A stretch of 64,000 bases of DNA. Source: Panopea generosa (Eukaryota > Mollusca > Bivalvia > Adapedonta > Hiatellidae). The notes beneath the pieces are model-generated. The model did not search any database, was not told the origin of the DNA, and saw only the letters and a list, made by a program, of their open reading frames with translations. Shown here in pieces: positions 47,230-58,515 of this stretch. The stretch's first letter is position 1; each line of letters opens with the position of its first letter. The stretch spans positions 15,552,482 through 15,616,481 of the forward strand of contig CM055897.1 in NCBI GenBank assembly GCA_029582155.1. Reading direction: 5' to 3'. A program made the translations under genes and the position numbers.

Positions 47230-48480
47230 TTTATATATCTCTCAATAATTACTGAAGATTTTTTTTATATAGGGAAGGGGATCACTTTACTATGACCTTT
47301 GTACATGACCCTCAATCCCTTCATGTCTGTCTGTATGTTTTGAGAGGTTTAACAATACATTGCAAGAATATGATGAGGTCTAATTAAACAGGTTGTTATC
47401 ATTTATCTGACCTGTAATGTCTTATAAAACATGTTTATTTTAAAAACACAATTAAGCATTCAAGCCTCCAGAGCCACTAGTTAGGTCACAGGAATTTGAA
47501 AACTGTTTATATTTAAAATTCCTCTGTTCAACTGTTCAACAAATAAAACTGTATTGTTTACATACAATTCACAGCCTATTACATTTGCAGTTCTGAAAAT
47601 CTGAATATTTATAAATTGTTGGTTGTTTTTTTTTTAAATTGCACAAAACCTCGAGTCAATTGCCAAAAAAAATAAACCAACATCGGTGTATGATAAATAT
47701 AAGTATTCAAAGTTAAAATGCATTAATATCTGCTTCAAATTCATTTCTCGCATTATTTATCAATTCTGAATGACAGGCAGCCAGTGATATATCTCCCAAG
47801 TGTTATAATTTTTTTGTAACTGAAGCAAACACTATAAAACTAATGATATATAAAATGTTTGTTTTGAAATATTCATGGATAGAACCAAATTGCTTCCCAG
47901 ACACATTAATTTTGAGCAAAACAACAAGCTGTTTTTTTTACCCATAAGTATAAAAATACATTTTATTTCAATGTAGATGTATATTGTAACATATCTTACG
48001 AAACAGGGAACTTTATAAATTGAAGACAGCCAGTTGTAGGTCAGTGGTTCAGACAATAGTTGCATATTTAAATTAATAGCAGTGTTTCGTTTGAGGGCTG
48101 TCCCCTCACTTTGGGGTAATGGGGTCTGGGACATCATCTGAGCGGAAAATTTTCATCTCATTTTTGCCTCAGGTCATATCTGTTGTTATGCAGAAAAACT
48201 CATAATATATGTATAACAAGTTGAAGAGGAACATAATAAGGGTTTAAATATTAGAAATACCAAAAATACATATTGTTCCAGTAAAGCATGCTTAGATGTA
48301 CTAACAGAACCCTTATTGTAACAAGGCTAAAGATGCTAAAATAATATATTATAAAATATCAAAAGGAATATCACTACGGGCCAATGTTTGACAACAATAC
48401 ATTTCCCACATAAATTTGCAATGCATTGCCTGACAAATCAAATGAGTCATGGAACTTTGATTTAGATTTGAATCCTTATA
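47230..48480. other. Intron or flank sequence, no feature seen
   Basis: AT-rich. The 101-codon minus-strand frame at 47832-48137 has no family resemblance. Confidence 0.42.
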
Positions 48481-48484
48481 CTGG

Positions 48485-48758
48485 ACGCTGTACTTATCCA
48501 ATTCAGGGGTTGTGAGTTTGAATCCCCACCCGGCAACAGTCTCCATGATGACTGATATATGACATTTGCTTCATTATCATACGTCTCTCACCACTGATTC
48601 AAGTGGGGAAGTTATCAGTTACTTGCGGAGATGGGGTGTGTTTAAGTACTGGTTAACCTGTCAGAATCCCAGGAAATGGTGGTTAGGTTAACTGATCGTC
48701 TGTTAGCCCTCTATGGTATTAAATGATGCTTAATATTCAATCAATCAATCAATCTGTA
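48485..48758 (+). mobile_element. SINE C, 5'-truncated, with (aatc)n tail
   Basis: Begins within the head (tatccaattcaggggttgtg, agtttgaatccccacccgg), continues tgactgatatatgacatttg, gtggggaagttatcagttac and taactgatcgtctgttagcc, and ends ttaatattcaatcaatcaat. Box A is missing. Confidence 0.87.
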
Positions 48759-49016
48759 CTTATCCATATCTTTTAAAACATGAAACATTCCAGAGTGCAT
48801 ACCCCTGCTGTCAAACATACAGATTAACTGTGTTGACTTTTCTCCAATGTGGGAAAAGTACTACAAAGTTGGTATAGTATGAAAGAACTTTTTGATAAAT
48901 ATTTACATACATTCTAGATTTTTTAACAGAGGTTAAACTCTTTACTCATATTGAGTGGAAAGCCAGTTGACAGGTCAATCATTTTTATTACAAATGTCTA
49001 ATATTGTTTAGTTGTT

Positions 49017-49612
49017 TTTCAGCTTGATTATGAAGAAAGCTCAGAGCTTATATGAACCGGTCTTGAGCCAGCTTCCTGGTTAGAACCAGTACTGAGTGTT
49101 GTTAGCTTCCTGGTTAGAACCAGTACTGAGTGTTGTCAGCTTCCTGGTTAGAACCAGTACTGAGTGTTGTCAGCTTCCTGGTTAGAACCTGCAGTACTGA
49201 GTGTTGTCAGTTTCCTGGTTAGAACCTGCAGTACTGAGTGTTGTCAGCTTCCTTGTTAGAACCTGCATTACTGAGTGTTGTCAGCTTCCTGGTTAGAACC
49301 AGTGCTGAGTGTTGTCAGCTTCCTGGTTAGAACCTGCAGTACTGAGTGTTGTCAGCTTCCTGGTTAGAACCTGCAGTACTGAGTGTTGTCAGCTTCCTGG
49401 TTAGAACCTACAGTACTGAGTGTTGTCAGCTTCCTGGTTAGAACCAGTGCTGAATGTTGTCAGCTTCCTGGTTAGAACCAGTGCTGAGTGTTGTCAGCTT
49501 CCTGGTTAAAACCTGCAGTACTGATTGTGTTTTTCAGAGGCATCGGGTCAAGCTGGGGATCGAACCCACAACTTCTGGTGGCCAACACTATCCACTACAC
49601 TACCACTTGAAT
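49017..49612 (-). mobile_element. SINE B with an internal tandem expansion
   Basis: The left end ttcagcttgattatgaagaa, gctcagagcttatatgaacc and the right end tcgggtcaagctggggatcg, aacccacaacttctggtg, ccactacactacc are the two ends of SINE B (compare 35792-35972). Between them the segment holding cagcttcctggttagaacca is repeated 13 times (49068-49535). The rest of the SINE is single-copy, so the array grew inside the inserted SINE. Confidence 0.9.
49068..49535 (-). repeat. 34/37-bp minisatellite born inside SINE B
   Basis: Thirteen units made of cagcttcctggttagaacc, then agtactgagtgttgt (34 bp) or tgcagtactgagtgttgt (37 bp). The sequence of one unit is the normal single-copy SINE B segment seen at 35845-35880. 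Confidence 0.95.
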
Positions 49613-50125
49613 TTATATAAGACCTAATATTGTTTAAACTCTCCATTTATTCATATGTTTATTTGTAAATAGTTTTACTAAATTTCATCATTTATCACTG
49701 TCATCGTGAACAATCATTATAATCCTTGCACACACAAAACTATCTATTTATGTGTCAGTGTGCAGTAAAACTCCTTTCATTCATTTGGTCACATTTTAGT
49801 TGCATATAATATGATACCAATGTCAGTTTGAAGGTCATCAAGCAGACAGATTGATATTTATTTTTAAATGGTGATTCACTTTCGATATCTCACTCTGATG
49901 AAAATATAATTTTGTGTCACATTTCTAGGGATTTGAAATTCCAGAACATTGGTATTTCAGTTAAAAATGTCAATTATATACTAAGTATTCATTTTAAATT
50001 TAATTTTAATAATTGTTCTAAGACATTTCCAGCAACTTTTCCCCACACACATGCCTTTACTTGTTATATAAACGAAAACCAGTTTCATTCGGGAATGTAG
50101 ACCCCCAGATGCGTATATATATATA
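49613..50125. other. Intron or flank sequence with a family E tail remnant
   Basis: Near 49725-49795, cacacaaaactatctattta and gtgcagtaaaactcctttca ttcattt-type text resembles the tail of family E, but it is strongly diverged. Nothing else is recognised. Confidence 0.4.
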
Positions 50126-50129
50126 CACA

Positions 50130-50290
50130 ATGAATCATGAAAAGCCCCACACATTCTTCCGCAAGTACCTGGCAAACTTTCTCACATAAATAGTTTGGAA
50201 AGAGCAGGGCTCTTACTCACGACCTCTGCAGTGAGAGGTAGAGACCTGGCGACAGCCAAAGACCGCTCAGTAACGAAGGACCCCAAAGTT
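50130..50290 (-). mobile_element. SINE D, minus copy
   Basis: Carries cattcttccgcaagtacctg, gcaaactttctcacataaat, gagcagggctcttactcacg and acctctgcagtgagaggtag, in SINE D order on the minus strand. Confidence 0.75.
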
Positions 50291-50900
50291 CTGCACATCA
50301 ATAATTTGTTTGTTTTAAAACTGCCAAGTAAAGAATTCAAGTACGTGCCAAAATGATCCCCATTTGCCTACCTTTAAATCCCCACAAATTTAAATGTGAT
50401 AATTAAGCTCACGTTATGGACAACAAAAGTTCAATAAAATCAAAATAGCTGAATCATTTATTAAATTAATGCTTCTCAATTCTTCCCTTTGTAAAAAACC
50501 GCTCTCCATTCATAGCAAAAACAATTGAAAGTAGTTCCATCGCCAGCTACCTTGTAAAAGTTGCACCCCATAACAATTATGGTGCTTCATAATCAGACCC
50601 AGTGCGCACCTCTCACAACATGTGGTAGTAATTGCAGGGGAAATCCAATATTTTAAAACAGCCAGGTGTGGTACTTTTCAATGGTATAATTTATCTATCA
50701 ACCTGCTATTCTGGAACCGTTCAGTTTCTCATTTTTTACTATTGGTGTTGCGATGCCTTCGGATTGTCTCTTAGTTTGCCGATACCGTTTTGCACACAAT
50801 GTAGACCTGGTAGTGCAGACAATTATTGAACGACTTTCAGTAGGGTAATACATTCTTTGGCTCTCAGTTAGTCAGTAAATTGTTATAAACTGTCTTTCCA
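50291..50900. other. Intron or flank sequence, no feature seen
   Basis: No recognised exon or repeat. Confidence 0.42.
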
Positions 50901-50905
50901 AATCA

Positions 50906-51190
50906 TTGATTGATTGATTGAATATTTAGTATCATTTGTATACCATCGAGGACTAAGAGCCAATCAGTTAACCTAACCGCTCTTTCCTATGATCCTGGAC
51001 GGTTAACCAGAACTTGAGCACACTCCATCTGCACAATTAATTTTCTCCTCATAACAGCAGCGAGAGGTGAATGATAATGGGATGCAATATGGTATATCAA
51101 TCATCACAGAGAATGTGGCCAAGAGGCGATTCAAACTTAAACTTACAATCCCTGGATTGATAGTCAGATGCGCTACCAAACGAGCTTAAA
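50906..51190 (-). mobile_element. SINE C, minus copy
   Basis: Begins with the reversed tail (attgattgattgaatattta), then ccaatcagttaacctaaccg, atcaatcatcacagagaatg, acaatccctggattgatagt and the box A side cgctaccaaacgagct. Confidence 0.87.
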
Positions 51191-51227
51191 TTGTCATTTT
51201 CATAATGATAAAAAAATTTGGTGTAGG

Positions 51228-51335
51228 AAGGAAGAATGGCTGATTGATGAATATTTAGCATCATTTCAGCTACTTACCCAACCATTCTTTCCTGGCATCT
51301 GGGGAGGATAACCAATACTTGAGCATGCTTAAGAA
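51228..51335 (-). mobile_element. SINE C 3' fragment
   Basis: Only the 3' half: ttgatgaatatttagcatca, ctttcctggcatctggggag and ataaccaatacttgagcatg. Confidence 0.7.
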
Positions 51336-51444
51336 AGCTTCTATATGAGATGCCAGCATCTCAATCGTTCAATGTACTGGTTCAACAGTAACACATGGAG
51401 GGAATAAGGAATCACAGCTCAGCTCAACTTTTTCAATGTTTCAA

Positions 51445-51692
51445 AGATTTAAAATTTGCATATTTTTATGTTATGAGGGTTCACAGATGGTCAGTTAACC
51501 TAACTACTCTTTCCTGAGATCCTGAAAGGTTAACCAGTACTTGAGCACAGTCCCAATCTCCGCAATGAACTGATAACTTTTCCACTTGAATCGGCGGTAA
51601 GAGGCGAATGATAATGAAATACAATGTCGTATATTATTCATTACAGAGCCAGGCGGGGATTCAAACTTATGATCTCTGGATTTATAGTCAGA
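51445..51692 (-). mobile_element. SINE C body feeding the 19-bp array
   Basis: The minus-strand SINE C is intact in tgagggttcacagatggtca, gttaacctaactactctttc, cttgagcacagtcccaatct, catttgaatccccg-type box B (ggcggggattcaaacttatg) and tctggatttatagtcagatg. At the box A segment gcgctaccaactcagctaa it passes directly into the 19-bp array. Confidence 0.88.
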
Positions 51693-52830
51693 TGCGCTAC
51701 CAACTCAGCTAACTGCTACCAACTCAGCTTACTGCTACCAACTCAGCTTACTGCTACCAACTCAGCTAACTGCTACCAACTCAGCTAACTGCTTCCAACT
51801 CAGCTAACTGCTACCAACTCAGCTAATCACTACCAACTCAGCTAACTGCTACCAACTCAGCTAATAACTACCAACTCAGCTAAATGCTTCCAACTCAGCT
51901 AATCACTACCGACTCAGCTAACTGCTACCAACTCAGCTAACTGCTACCAACTCAGCTAATCACTACCAACTCAGCTAACTGCTACCAACTCAGCTAATCA
52001 CTACCAACTCAGCTAACTGCTACCAACTTAGCTAATCACTACCAACTCAGCTAACTGCTACCAACTCAGCTAATCACTACCAACTCAGCTAACTGCTACC
52101 AACTCAGCTAATCACTACCAACTCAGCTAACTGCTACCAACTCAGCTTATCACTACCAACTAAGCTAACTGCTACCAACTCATCTAATCACTACCAACTC
52201 AGCTAACCGCTACCAACTCAGCTAATCGCTACCAACTCAGCTAACCACTACCAACTCAGCTAATCACTACCAACTCAGCTAACTGCTACCAACTCAGCTA
52301 ACCGCTACCAACTCAGCTAATCACTACCAACTCAGCTAACTGCTACCAACTCAGCTAATCACTACCAACTCAGCTAACTGCTACCAACTCAGCTAATAAC
52401 TACCAACTCAGCTAACGGCTACCAACTCAGCTAATCACTACCAACTCAGCTAAGCGCTACCAACTCAGCTAACCGCTACCAACTCAGCTAATCACTACCA
52501 ACTCAGCTAATCGCTACCAACTCAGCTAACCGCTACCAACTCAGCTAATCGCTACCAACTCAGCTAACTGCTACCAACTCAGCTAATCACTACCAACTCA
52601 GCTAATCACTACCAACTCAGCTAACTGCTACCAACTCAGCTAATCACTACCAACTCAGCTAACTGCTACCAACTCAGCTAATCACTACCAACTCAGCTAA
52701 CCGCTACCAACTCATCTAATCACTACCAATTCAGCTAACCGCAACCAACTCAGCTAACCGCTACCAACTCATCTAATCACTACCAACTCACCTAACCGCT
52801 GCCAACTCAGCTAACCGCTACCAACTCAGC
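51690..52830 (-). repeat. 19-bp minisatellite made of the SINE C box A segment
   Basis: About 60 copies of taccaactcagctaactgc and variants. Units ending ctgc, tcac, ccgc or tcgc alternate, giving a common 38-bp dimer (tcac then ctgc). On the minus strand the unit contains tagctgagttggtag, a full box A. The array starts exactly where the SINE C at 51445 reaches its box A, and it ends in aactcagctggcctggcaca at about 52820-52840, which may be the SINE's 5' edge. Confidence 0.96.
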
Positions 52831-52840
52831 TGGCCTGGCA

Positions 52841-53140
52841 CATAAACATAATAATAATCATCCGCAATTGTGATTATAATCCAAAACATTACGAGTTTAC
52901 CTTTATGTACTGCCCACGCAACCACAATTTATGTCAGCATTTGAAGAGGGGTTTTTGAAGAGGCGTATGGTACTAAAACAAGTTTATATAGCAACTGTAT
53001 ACCCATACCATACACATATAAATAAATAGATATCATATCAATAGTCACAGTATCAGTAAGGAACACTGTTTTAGAAATGTATTAAAATTGGTTCAACAGT
53101 TTTCAAATTGACATTTTTACATTGTTTACTCTTTTTTTTA
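52841..53140. other. Intron or flank sequence, no feature seen
   Basis: No recognised exon or repeat. Confidence 0.42.
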
Positions 53141-53145
53141 TTTAA

Positions 53146-53366
53146 CCCTTTACTCCATAGATACCAATCACAGAAAGCCTTTGAAAACAGTGTAGGAAGA
53201 GTTCAGATTGCTCGTAACGAGCAATCTGAACACTTCCTGCACTGTTTTCCACTCTGTCAGTTAATATAAACATTATTCACCCAATAATTCAAAAGCCTTC
53301 TATATTAGAGGTGTCCTAAGGCGTCTATATTAGAGGTGTCCAAAGGCGTCTATATGAAGTAAAGGG
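53146..53366. mobile_element. TTAA-flanked palindromic MITE, copy 2
   Basis: TTAA at 53142-53145 and 53367-53370 flanks CCCTTTAC...GTAAAGGG-type ends. It has the same central palindrome (gagttcagattgctcgtaac). The right part carries a duplicated ctatattagaggtgtcc segment (53309-53345) that is not doubled in copy 1. Confidence 0.87.
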
Positions 53367-53451
53367 TTAAAAGAAAATTTTAATATTTTGTTTTTAACGT
53401 AATGATTTTATATCCATTATGAAATTTCTTCTAACGTAACTTTAGATAAAT

Positions 53452-53608
53452 CACTCTCAAAGTATTGCTGGACAGAACCAGGGTTGAGCATATGAGGCAA
53501 ATGTGTCTTGCTCAAGGACACCACACCTGGCACCGTTGCAGAGGATCAAACCCACAACCATCCAATCATGGGTCTGCTACTCTACCACTAGACCACGCGC
53601 ACCACATT
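53452..53608 (-). mobile_element. SINE A, copy on the minus strand
   Basis: On the minus strand: head gcgtggtctagtggtagagt, ttgtgggtttgatcctct, then gtgtggtgtccttgagcaag and tggttctgtccagcaatact. It is a monomer with a single head. Plus-strand open frames over it are not genes. Confidence 0.85.
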
Positions 53609-54940
53609 ATATCTTCCATACATCTCAACTCAAATCAATGTCTTATGATCATGGAATAATATATATATATATGATGACAAAAAATTTACAAGTTTACCAT
53701 CTCTGTGTATAATATGAATTCAAAACCTTTTGATTCGAGAGCAGATTATGGGAAATGTGACAAGAAGAAATTCTACACTTCTATGTTGTTACGGATAAAC
53801 GATACTTGTAAAGGATATTCTTTTGTTACAGATAAACAATATTTCAAAGGTTCTCATAAATATATCAAAAAGAACAAAAAACAAAAGTATATATTTTCCG
53901 ATACATCAGAAAATTTCAACAAAATTTGTGCATAGAATCAAAGGTAGTATATTTATATCAGGAAAAATCAATATCAATGTGTAAAAACAAAAATTAAAAT
54001 GGATACAAAGAATCTTATTATCATTAATAAATAAAATATGAATGATTTGGTATCTCAAATCTGCCAACACTTGACAAAAGAATATTTTTATCATCTGGCA
54101 CTATGGGTTTACTGTGCAAATATATAAAGGCAAAGAATAATTGAGAGAGAAAAAAATCGCCAATTTAAATACTTTTATAAATCCTTTATGTACTTAAGGT
54201 TCCTTTAAGGCCATTATAAATAACTGCCAGATTATCATCCCCGCCTGCATCCTAATTTATATGCCGCCCCCAACTTTTTTATTTTCAAAAATAAAATATA
54301 AAAAAAAAATTATTTTTAAAAATATATAATAATAATAAACATATAATTTATGTATATATAATATATAACATCAAAAATTTTAAAAATAAAATCCTCCCGC
54401 CCTCCCCATTTTAAGAAAAATTTGGATGAAAATCTAGCAATTAATTTATAATGGCCTAATTGTCTTTAATCTAGCCTGGAATTTCATCTTCAATTGTTCC
54501 AAAATATACAATGAAACATGTTGGTAATTAAATACTAAATAGGAACCAATATAGTATTTAATGGTGCAAAACGGACGATAATGCTGAAATTGATTGGTGT
54601 TCACACATCACATCAAACTTGACGCTTATGAGTGCATAATGGTGATATTAACATCGCCAAGTATTTATAACTGAAACTTCCAATATTTATAAGTATTATC
54701 AGCTTTAATAAATTTATTCCTGCATGACACTCGTTAGCTCTGAAATATAAGTAAAAATCTTTATAAAACAAAACGTTCTAATGAAATTTGAATATATTTT
54801 ACACAAATTTGCCACAAACGACTAAACAAATACGTGAACAAAAATAGTACAAAATTATAATTATATGGTCTTTTTACTGTTTTCAATCCTAAAATAAAAT
54901 TTTTGGATTCAGGGACATTTCAAACTTAGTTATTTCAGTA
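53609..54940. other. Intron or flank sequence, no feature seen
   Basis: Very AT-rich (homopolymer A/T runs near 54270-54400). Two 60-76-codon frames near 53705-54094 lack any family motif. Confidence 0.42.
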
Positions 54941-54944
54941 GGTT

Positions 54945-55195
54945 TGATGACTTAAGAAGCTTCGTGAGATATGGGCTAGATGGTACTTTCACACAGAACT
55001 TTTACCATAATTTCTAAGCCAAACAAGAGCAATAATTTCTATTATATTCATGCAAGAGTTATCTTACTTAGTTATTGTAGTAGGGTTGATGACTGGGAAG
55101 ACTTGCATAAAGTTTCAATCAAATACATTATGTGGTTGGTGAGATATGGACTTGAGGGTACTTTCAGGCAAAACTTTAACCATAATTTCTAAGTC
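54945..55195 (+). repeat. Two imperfect ~150-bp modules
   Basis: taggtttgatgacttaagaa / tagggttgatgactgggaag, gagatatgggctagatggta / gagatatggacttgagggta, and ccataatttctaagccaaac / ccataatttctaagtcaaac recur at a spacing of about 130-145 bp. They are reminiscent of the modules in the Helitron-like elements. Confidence 0.72.
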
Positions 55196-55199
55196 AAAC

Positions 55200-55435
55200 A
55201 AAGTTGACAGATTTGACACTTTAATTTTTTCTTGATTTAGCTATCACGTTTTCGCAGATTGAACACTTTAAAACTTTCTTAGTTTAGACATCAAGTTTTC
55301 GCAGATTTGAAACATTAAATCTTTCTTGTTTAAGCTATCACATTTTCACATTTGAAGTTTTAAATCTCTCTTTCTTTAGCTATCACGTTTTTTGCAGATT
55401 TTAAACATTAAATCTTTCTTGTTTTAAATACGAAT
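55200..55435 (+). repeat. ~58-bp degenerate tandem repeat
   Basis: Four copies with the cores gctatcacgttttcgcagat and cattaaatctttcttgttt, moderately diverged. Confidence 0.8.
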
Positions 55436-55499
55436 TAGATGCTTTATTTTTTCTATTTACTTAATTTTATTTTGTATAACTTTTATTGTAATTTTTGGT

Positions 55500-55760
55500 T
55501 AGGTCCCTCATGCGACCGAAACTATATATAAAGGCCAGTTAAGAAATTGACTCTGGGCGCTGCCATATTGAAACGTCACAATCACGTGTTAAAAACACGG
55601 CATTCACCACATTGAGGTCATCATTGTTCTTCTAAACAGTGCATTATGGGAATGTACAAACCGGTATTGTTATTACTACCTGGTCATGTTCCGGCTGTTA
55701 CAACCACTTTCTGGCTAAAAGGAAAATTTAAATGCGGTGTGTGTAATAATTGATTGTGAC
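55500..55760. promoter_or_regulatory. Island with TATA, CACGTG and CCATATTG motifs
   Basis: A tatatataaaggcc TATA-like motif near 55523 lies 30-60 bp from gggcgctgccatattg and an E-box CACGTG at about 55584. Further on are cattatgggaatgt and ctacctggtcatgttccgg. The stretch is less AT-rich than both sides and holds no recognised repeat. It could be an alternative promoter or an enhancer, and no transcript evidence exists here. Confidence 0.25.
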
Positions 55761-57000
55761 ATTTATTTCACCAATTGAGATCACTATGAATTGTTATTTG
55801 CATATTTAATCAGGGAATAATGAAAATGCCTTAAATCAAGGAATTTTCTAAAATCTTGCTTAAATAAGGTCTTGAAACTTATTTTTTTTGATAATTTATC
55901 GCTGTTTCTGACAGATTCCTACAGGGTTAATGTTAATAATTTTCAAATAGCCATGAATGTACTCAATTATTATAATATGCTGAACCCATAACAATGGAAA
56001 AAATAACAAAATTAAACAGCTACAGTTGTTTATTTTACTGGATACAATAGAAATTTCACTGGTGTGACATATTTTCAGAACGTCGTCAAAATCAGATTTA
56101 TCACCAAACATGCACAAGTTTTGAAAAACAGTAATTTTTAACTGTTGTTTTTCAAAAATAATATATCCACAAATTAATCTAAAATATGTATTCGAATTAT
56201 TTAAAATATATTATATATATAGAAAATTGTATAGAACATAGCAGTAAGTATGTTACACAATATATAAAGTATGTTTCTTTTCAAATATTCAAATGGCAAT
56301 ACATATAATGATTGCGATCAGTACATTTAAATATCAAAGTATCTATCTGGCACACCTGCAGTCGGGAATTCGCTGTGTCCATCGGGACCTTGTCAGGATT
56401 TGGTATCACCAATGTATTAAGTACCCTGTACAAGGAACCAAACTCACATATACATTCACTTTAACTGCCACTCTTTTATAAGACCAAACCATTGGATGCT
56501 TTTTAAAAGCAGCAAACTTGTTCCTGATACAATAATTTCAACAGCAAACTAAGAACAGACAAAGTTTTAGCTTATTCAATTGTCGTAGTGCCATATTGCT
56601 GTAACATCAACTCTAAAAAAGAAGATGGAACAACAATTTTGCACTAAACATTTTACTTGAGCTTCGTTCAATGTATTTTTACCATTTTCATACTTCTGGT
56701 TTAAAAGCCTTTTCTGAAAAGTCAATTACAGCTATCCTAAAACTTGATATTATTGTTGATTTAAGTGATTTGTTCTTCATGTAAACAAACCAATCTCGTT
56801 AAACCCCCACACAGCAAATATACAGACACCTCCATATCACCGAGATGCGAAAAGCATTACACATATCAGATAATTAAAATCAAACCTCTTTCTCCAAACA
56901 AATAAAATATGGTAATATATAATATCAGGTTCAAGTACATTATTTAAAGGGACTGAAGTATGCAACTAAATGGGGTCCAGTCCCATTTTCAATACATCTT
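55761..57000. other. Intron or flank sequence, no feature seen
   Basis: AT-rich, no recognised exon or repeat. Confidence 0.42.
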
Positions 57001-57004
57001 AAGG

Positions 57005-57435
57005 GACTGGCTATAATGGTATCCTGTTTTTATGATGGAGAAAGTGACCGGCTGGCCTCAAATTTAATATGTAGAACAACAGTAATCATCATTCCGCAGA
57101 TTCTCATGTTAACCCCTTTACTCCATAGATACGCATTTTCCCGCACCAATCACAGAAGGCTTTAGAAAACAGTGCAGGAAGAGTTCAGATTGCTCGTAAC
57201 GAGCAATCTGAACACTTCCTGCACTGTTTTCCACTCTGTCAGTTAATATAAACATAATTCGCCCAATAATTCAAAAGCCTTCAACATTAGGTGTCCAAAG
57301 GTGTCTATATTAGAGGTGTCAAAAGGCGTCTTTATGAATTAAAGGGTTAAGTTTTTGGACCGAGTAAGAGACTAGAACCCACAGCCTCAGCAGTGAGAGG
57401 TACATGATCCTCAGACAGCATCTTCAAGTGAAGTC
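57005..57435 (-). mobile_element. SINE D split by MITE-3
   Basis: The left part has ggtatcctgtttttatgatg and cattccgcagattctcatg, the right part tttttggaccgagtaagaga, ctagaacccacagcctcagc and agtgagaggtacatgatcct. Together they form a minus-strand SINE D in which the MITE sits at the tctcacataa/tttggacc point of the body. Confidence 0.72.
57113..57346. mobile_element. TTAA-flanked palindromic MITE, copy 3
   Basis: TTAA at 57109-57112 and 57347-57350. The left end has one extra C (CCCCTTTAC). The central palindrome spans 57165-57231 with 32 of 33 arm positions paired around base 57198. Confidence 0.87.
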
Positions 57436-57449
57436 AAACCTCTAACCCC

Positions 57450-58075
57450 TTAAATGTGTACATATGCAATGAATGAATGAATGAATAAATGGTGTTTTAT
57501 GGCATGTCAACAAATAGGTCATTTTGTGTGTGCAAAGATTGTGTGTTCATAATGTTATATCATTGATATCCACATATAGGCAAAGAAATATCAAGGTCTA
57601 ACAGTGCTCCTGATAAGGTGCATATTTGTGTAAAAACGCACTGAAATTGACAAAAAAAGCATTGCAAATTAAAATGTGTATACCAGTATGCAAAAAAATC
57701 ATTGATCAAGCATTTCACTAGTGACCTTGAACAGTGTGTATATTATTTCAAAAGACAGGATTTTGCACAATGTAAGTAGACACCATGCAATATAAACAAT
57801 CCTAAGAAAGGTAACTGTGGTGATACTTTACAGGAGTGAATTCCCACTACTAAAACGCACGTGTAGAGAATATTCTGAGTACTTTCAAGCCTTCCAGTGC
57901 TCTAGCTTGACCTTTTTGCCAATCCCAATGCAAATTTTTTCCCGGAATAAAAATATCCTGATTTCTAAAATGAAATGAAGCAAAAAAATTATCTGGGAAC
58001 ACTCATCCCGCTTTATTGTCACTCTTCCATCTAAATCATATAATGTGTTAATTCTAATTGTAATTTTCTATAAAG
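57450..58075. other. Intron or flank sequence with a family E-like tail (minus)
   Basis: Bases 57455-57560 read aatgaatgaatgaatgaata and tggtgttttatggcatgtca, which is the reverse of a ttcattcatt-tailed element like family E. The rest shows no feature. Confidence 0.5.
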
Positions 58076-58077
58076 GT

Positions 58078-58515
58078 TAGCCCGTGTGGTTCCGGCTAAG
58101 AACAGAATAACTGTCAATCTCTGCAGAGGAGTAAGAATCCTCCGAATAGGTGCCATGTTCACTATATCATTTTTGGTCATGTTCATTATTGTGGTTAGAT
58201 TACCATCCCTATGTAGTTCTAGGGAGCCATAATACTAGTAATGGCAAGAAAAGGATCGCTGTGGCTCATATATGTCGTAAGAAGCAACAATTTGAGTAAT
58301 ACGATAGAATTTCCTGAAATTCAGCAGTTCTGCAAGTACAAGGTATCAAGGTTCATTCTGCATATTCATTTGAAGTGGGAATTTTTAATCTGTCTGTTAA
58401 TTTGTTGTTTTTGTACATGTAGAGTGAACCTGGAATCTTCCTTCCTGTTGATGTCAAATAACCTATAATGTGTTTAACCAGGTACACCATAAAACCCCAT
58501 TTGTTCATTCATTCA
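58078..58515 (+). mobile_element. Family E retroposon, copy 2
   Basis: Matches 29975-30405 in order: gcccgtgtggttccggctaa, ggtcatgttcattattgtgg, cgtaagaagcaacaatttga, gttcattctgcatattcatt and gtacaccataaaaccccatt, ending in ttcattcattc. The open frame at 58241-58468 lies inside and is not a gene. Confidence 0.8.

Noticed and set aside
58241-58468. 75-codon plus-strand frame
   Set aside because: Lies within the family E retroposon; the corresponding region at 29975-30405 is not open.
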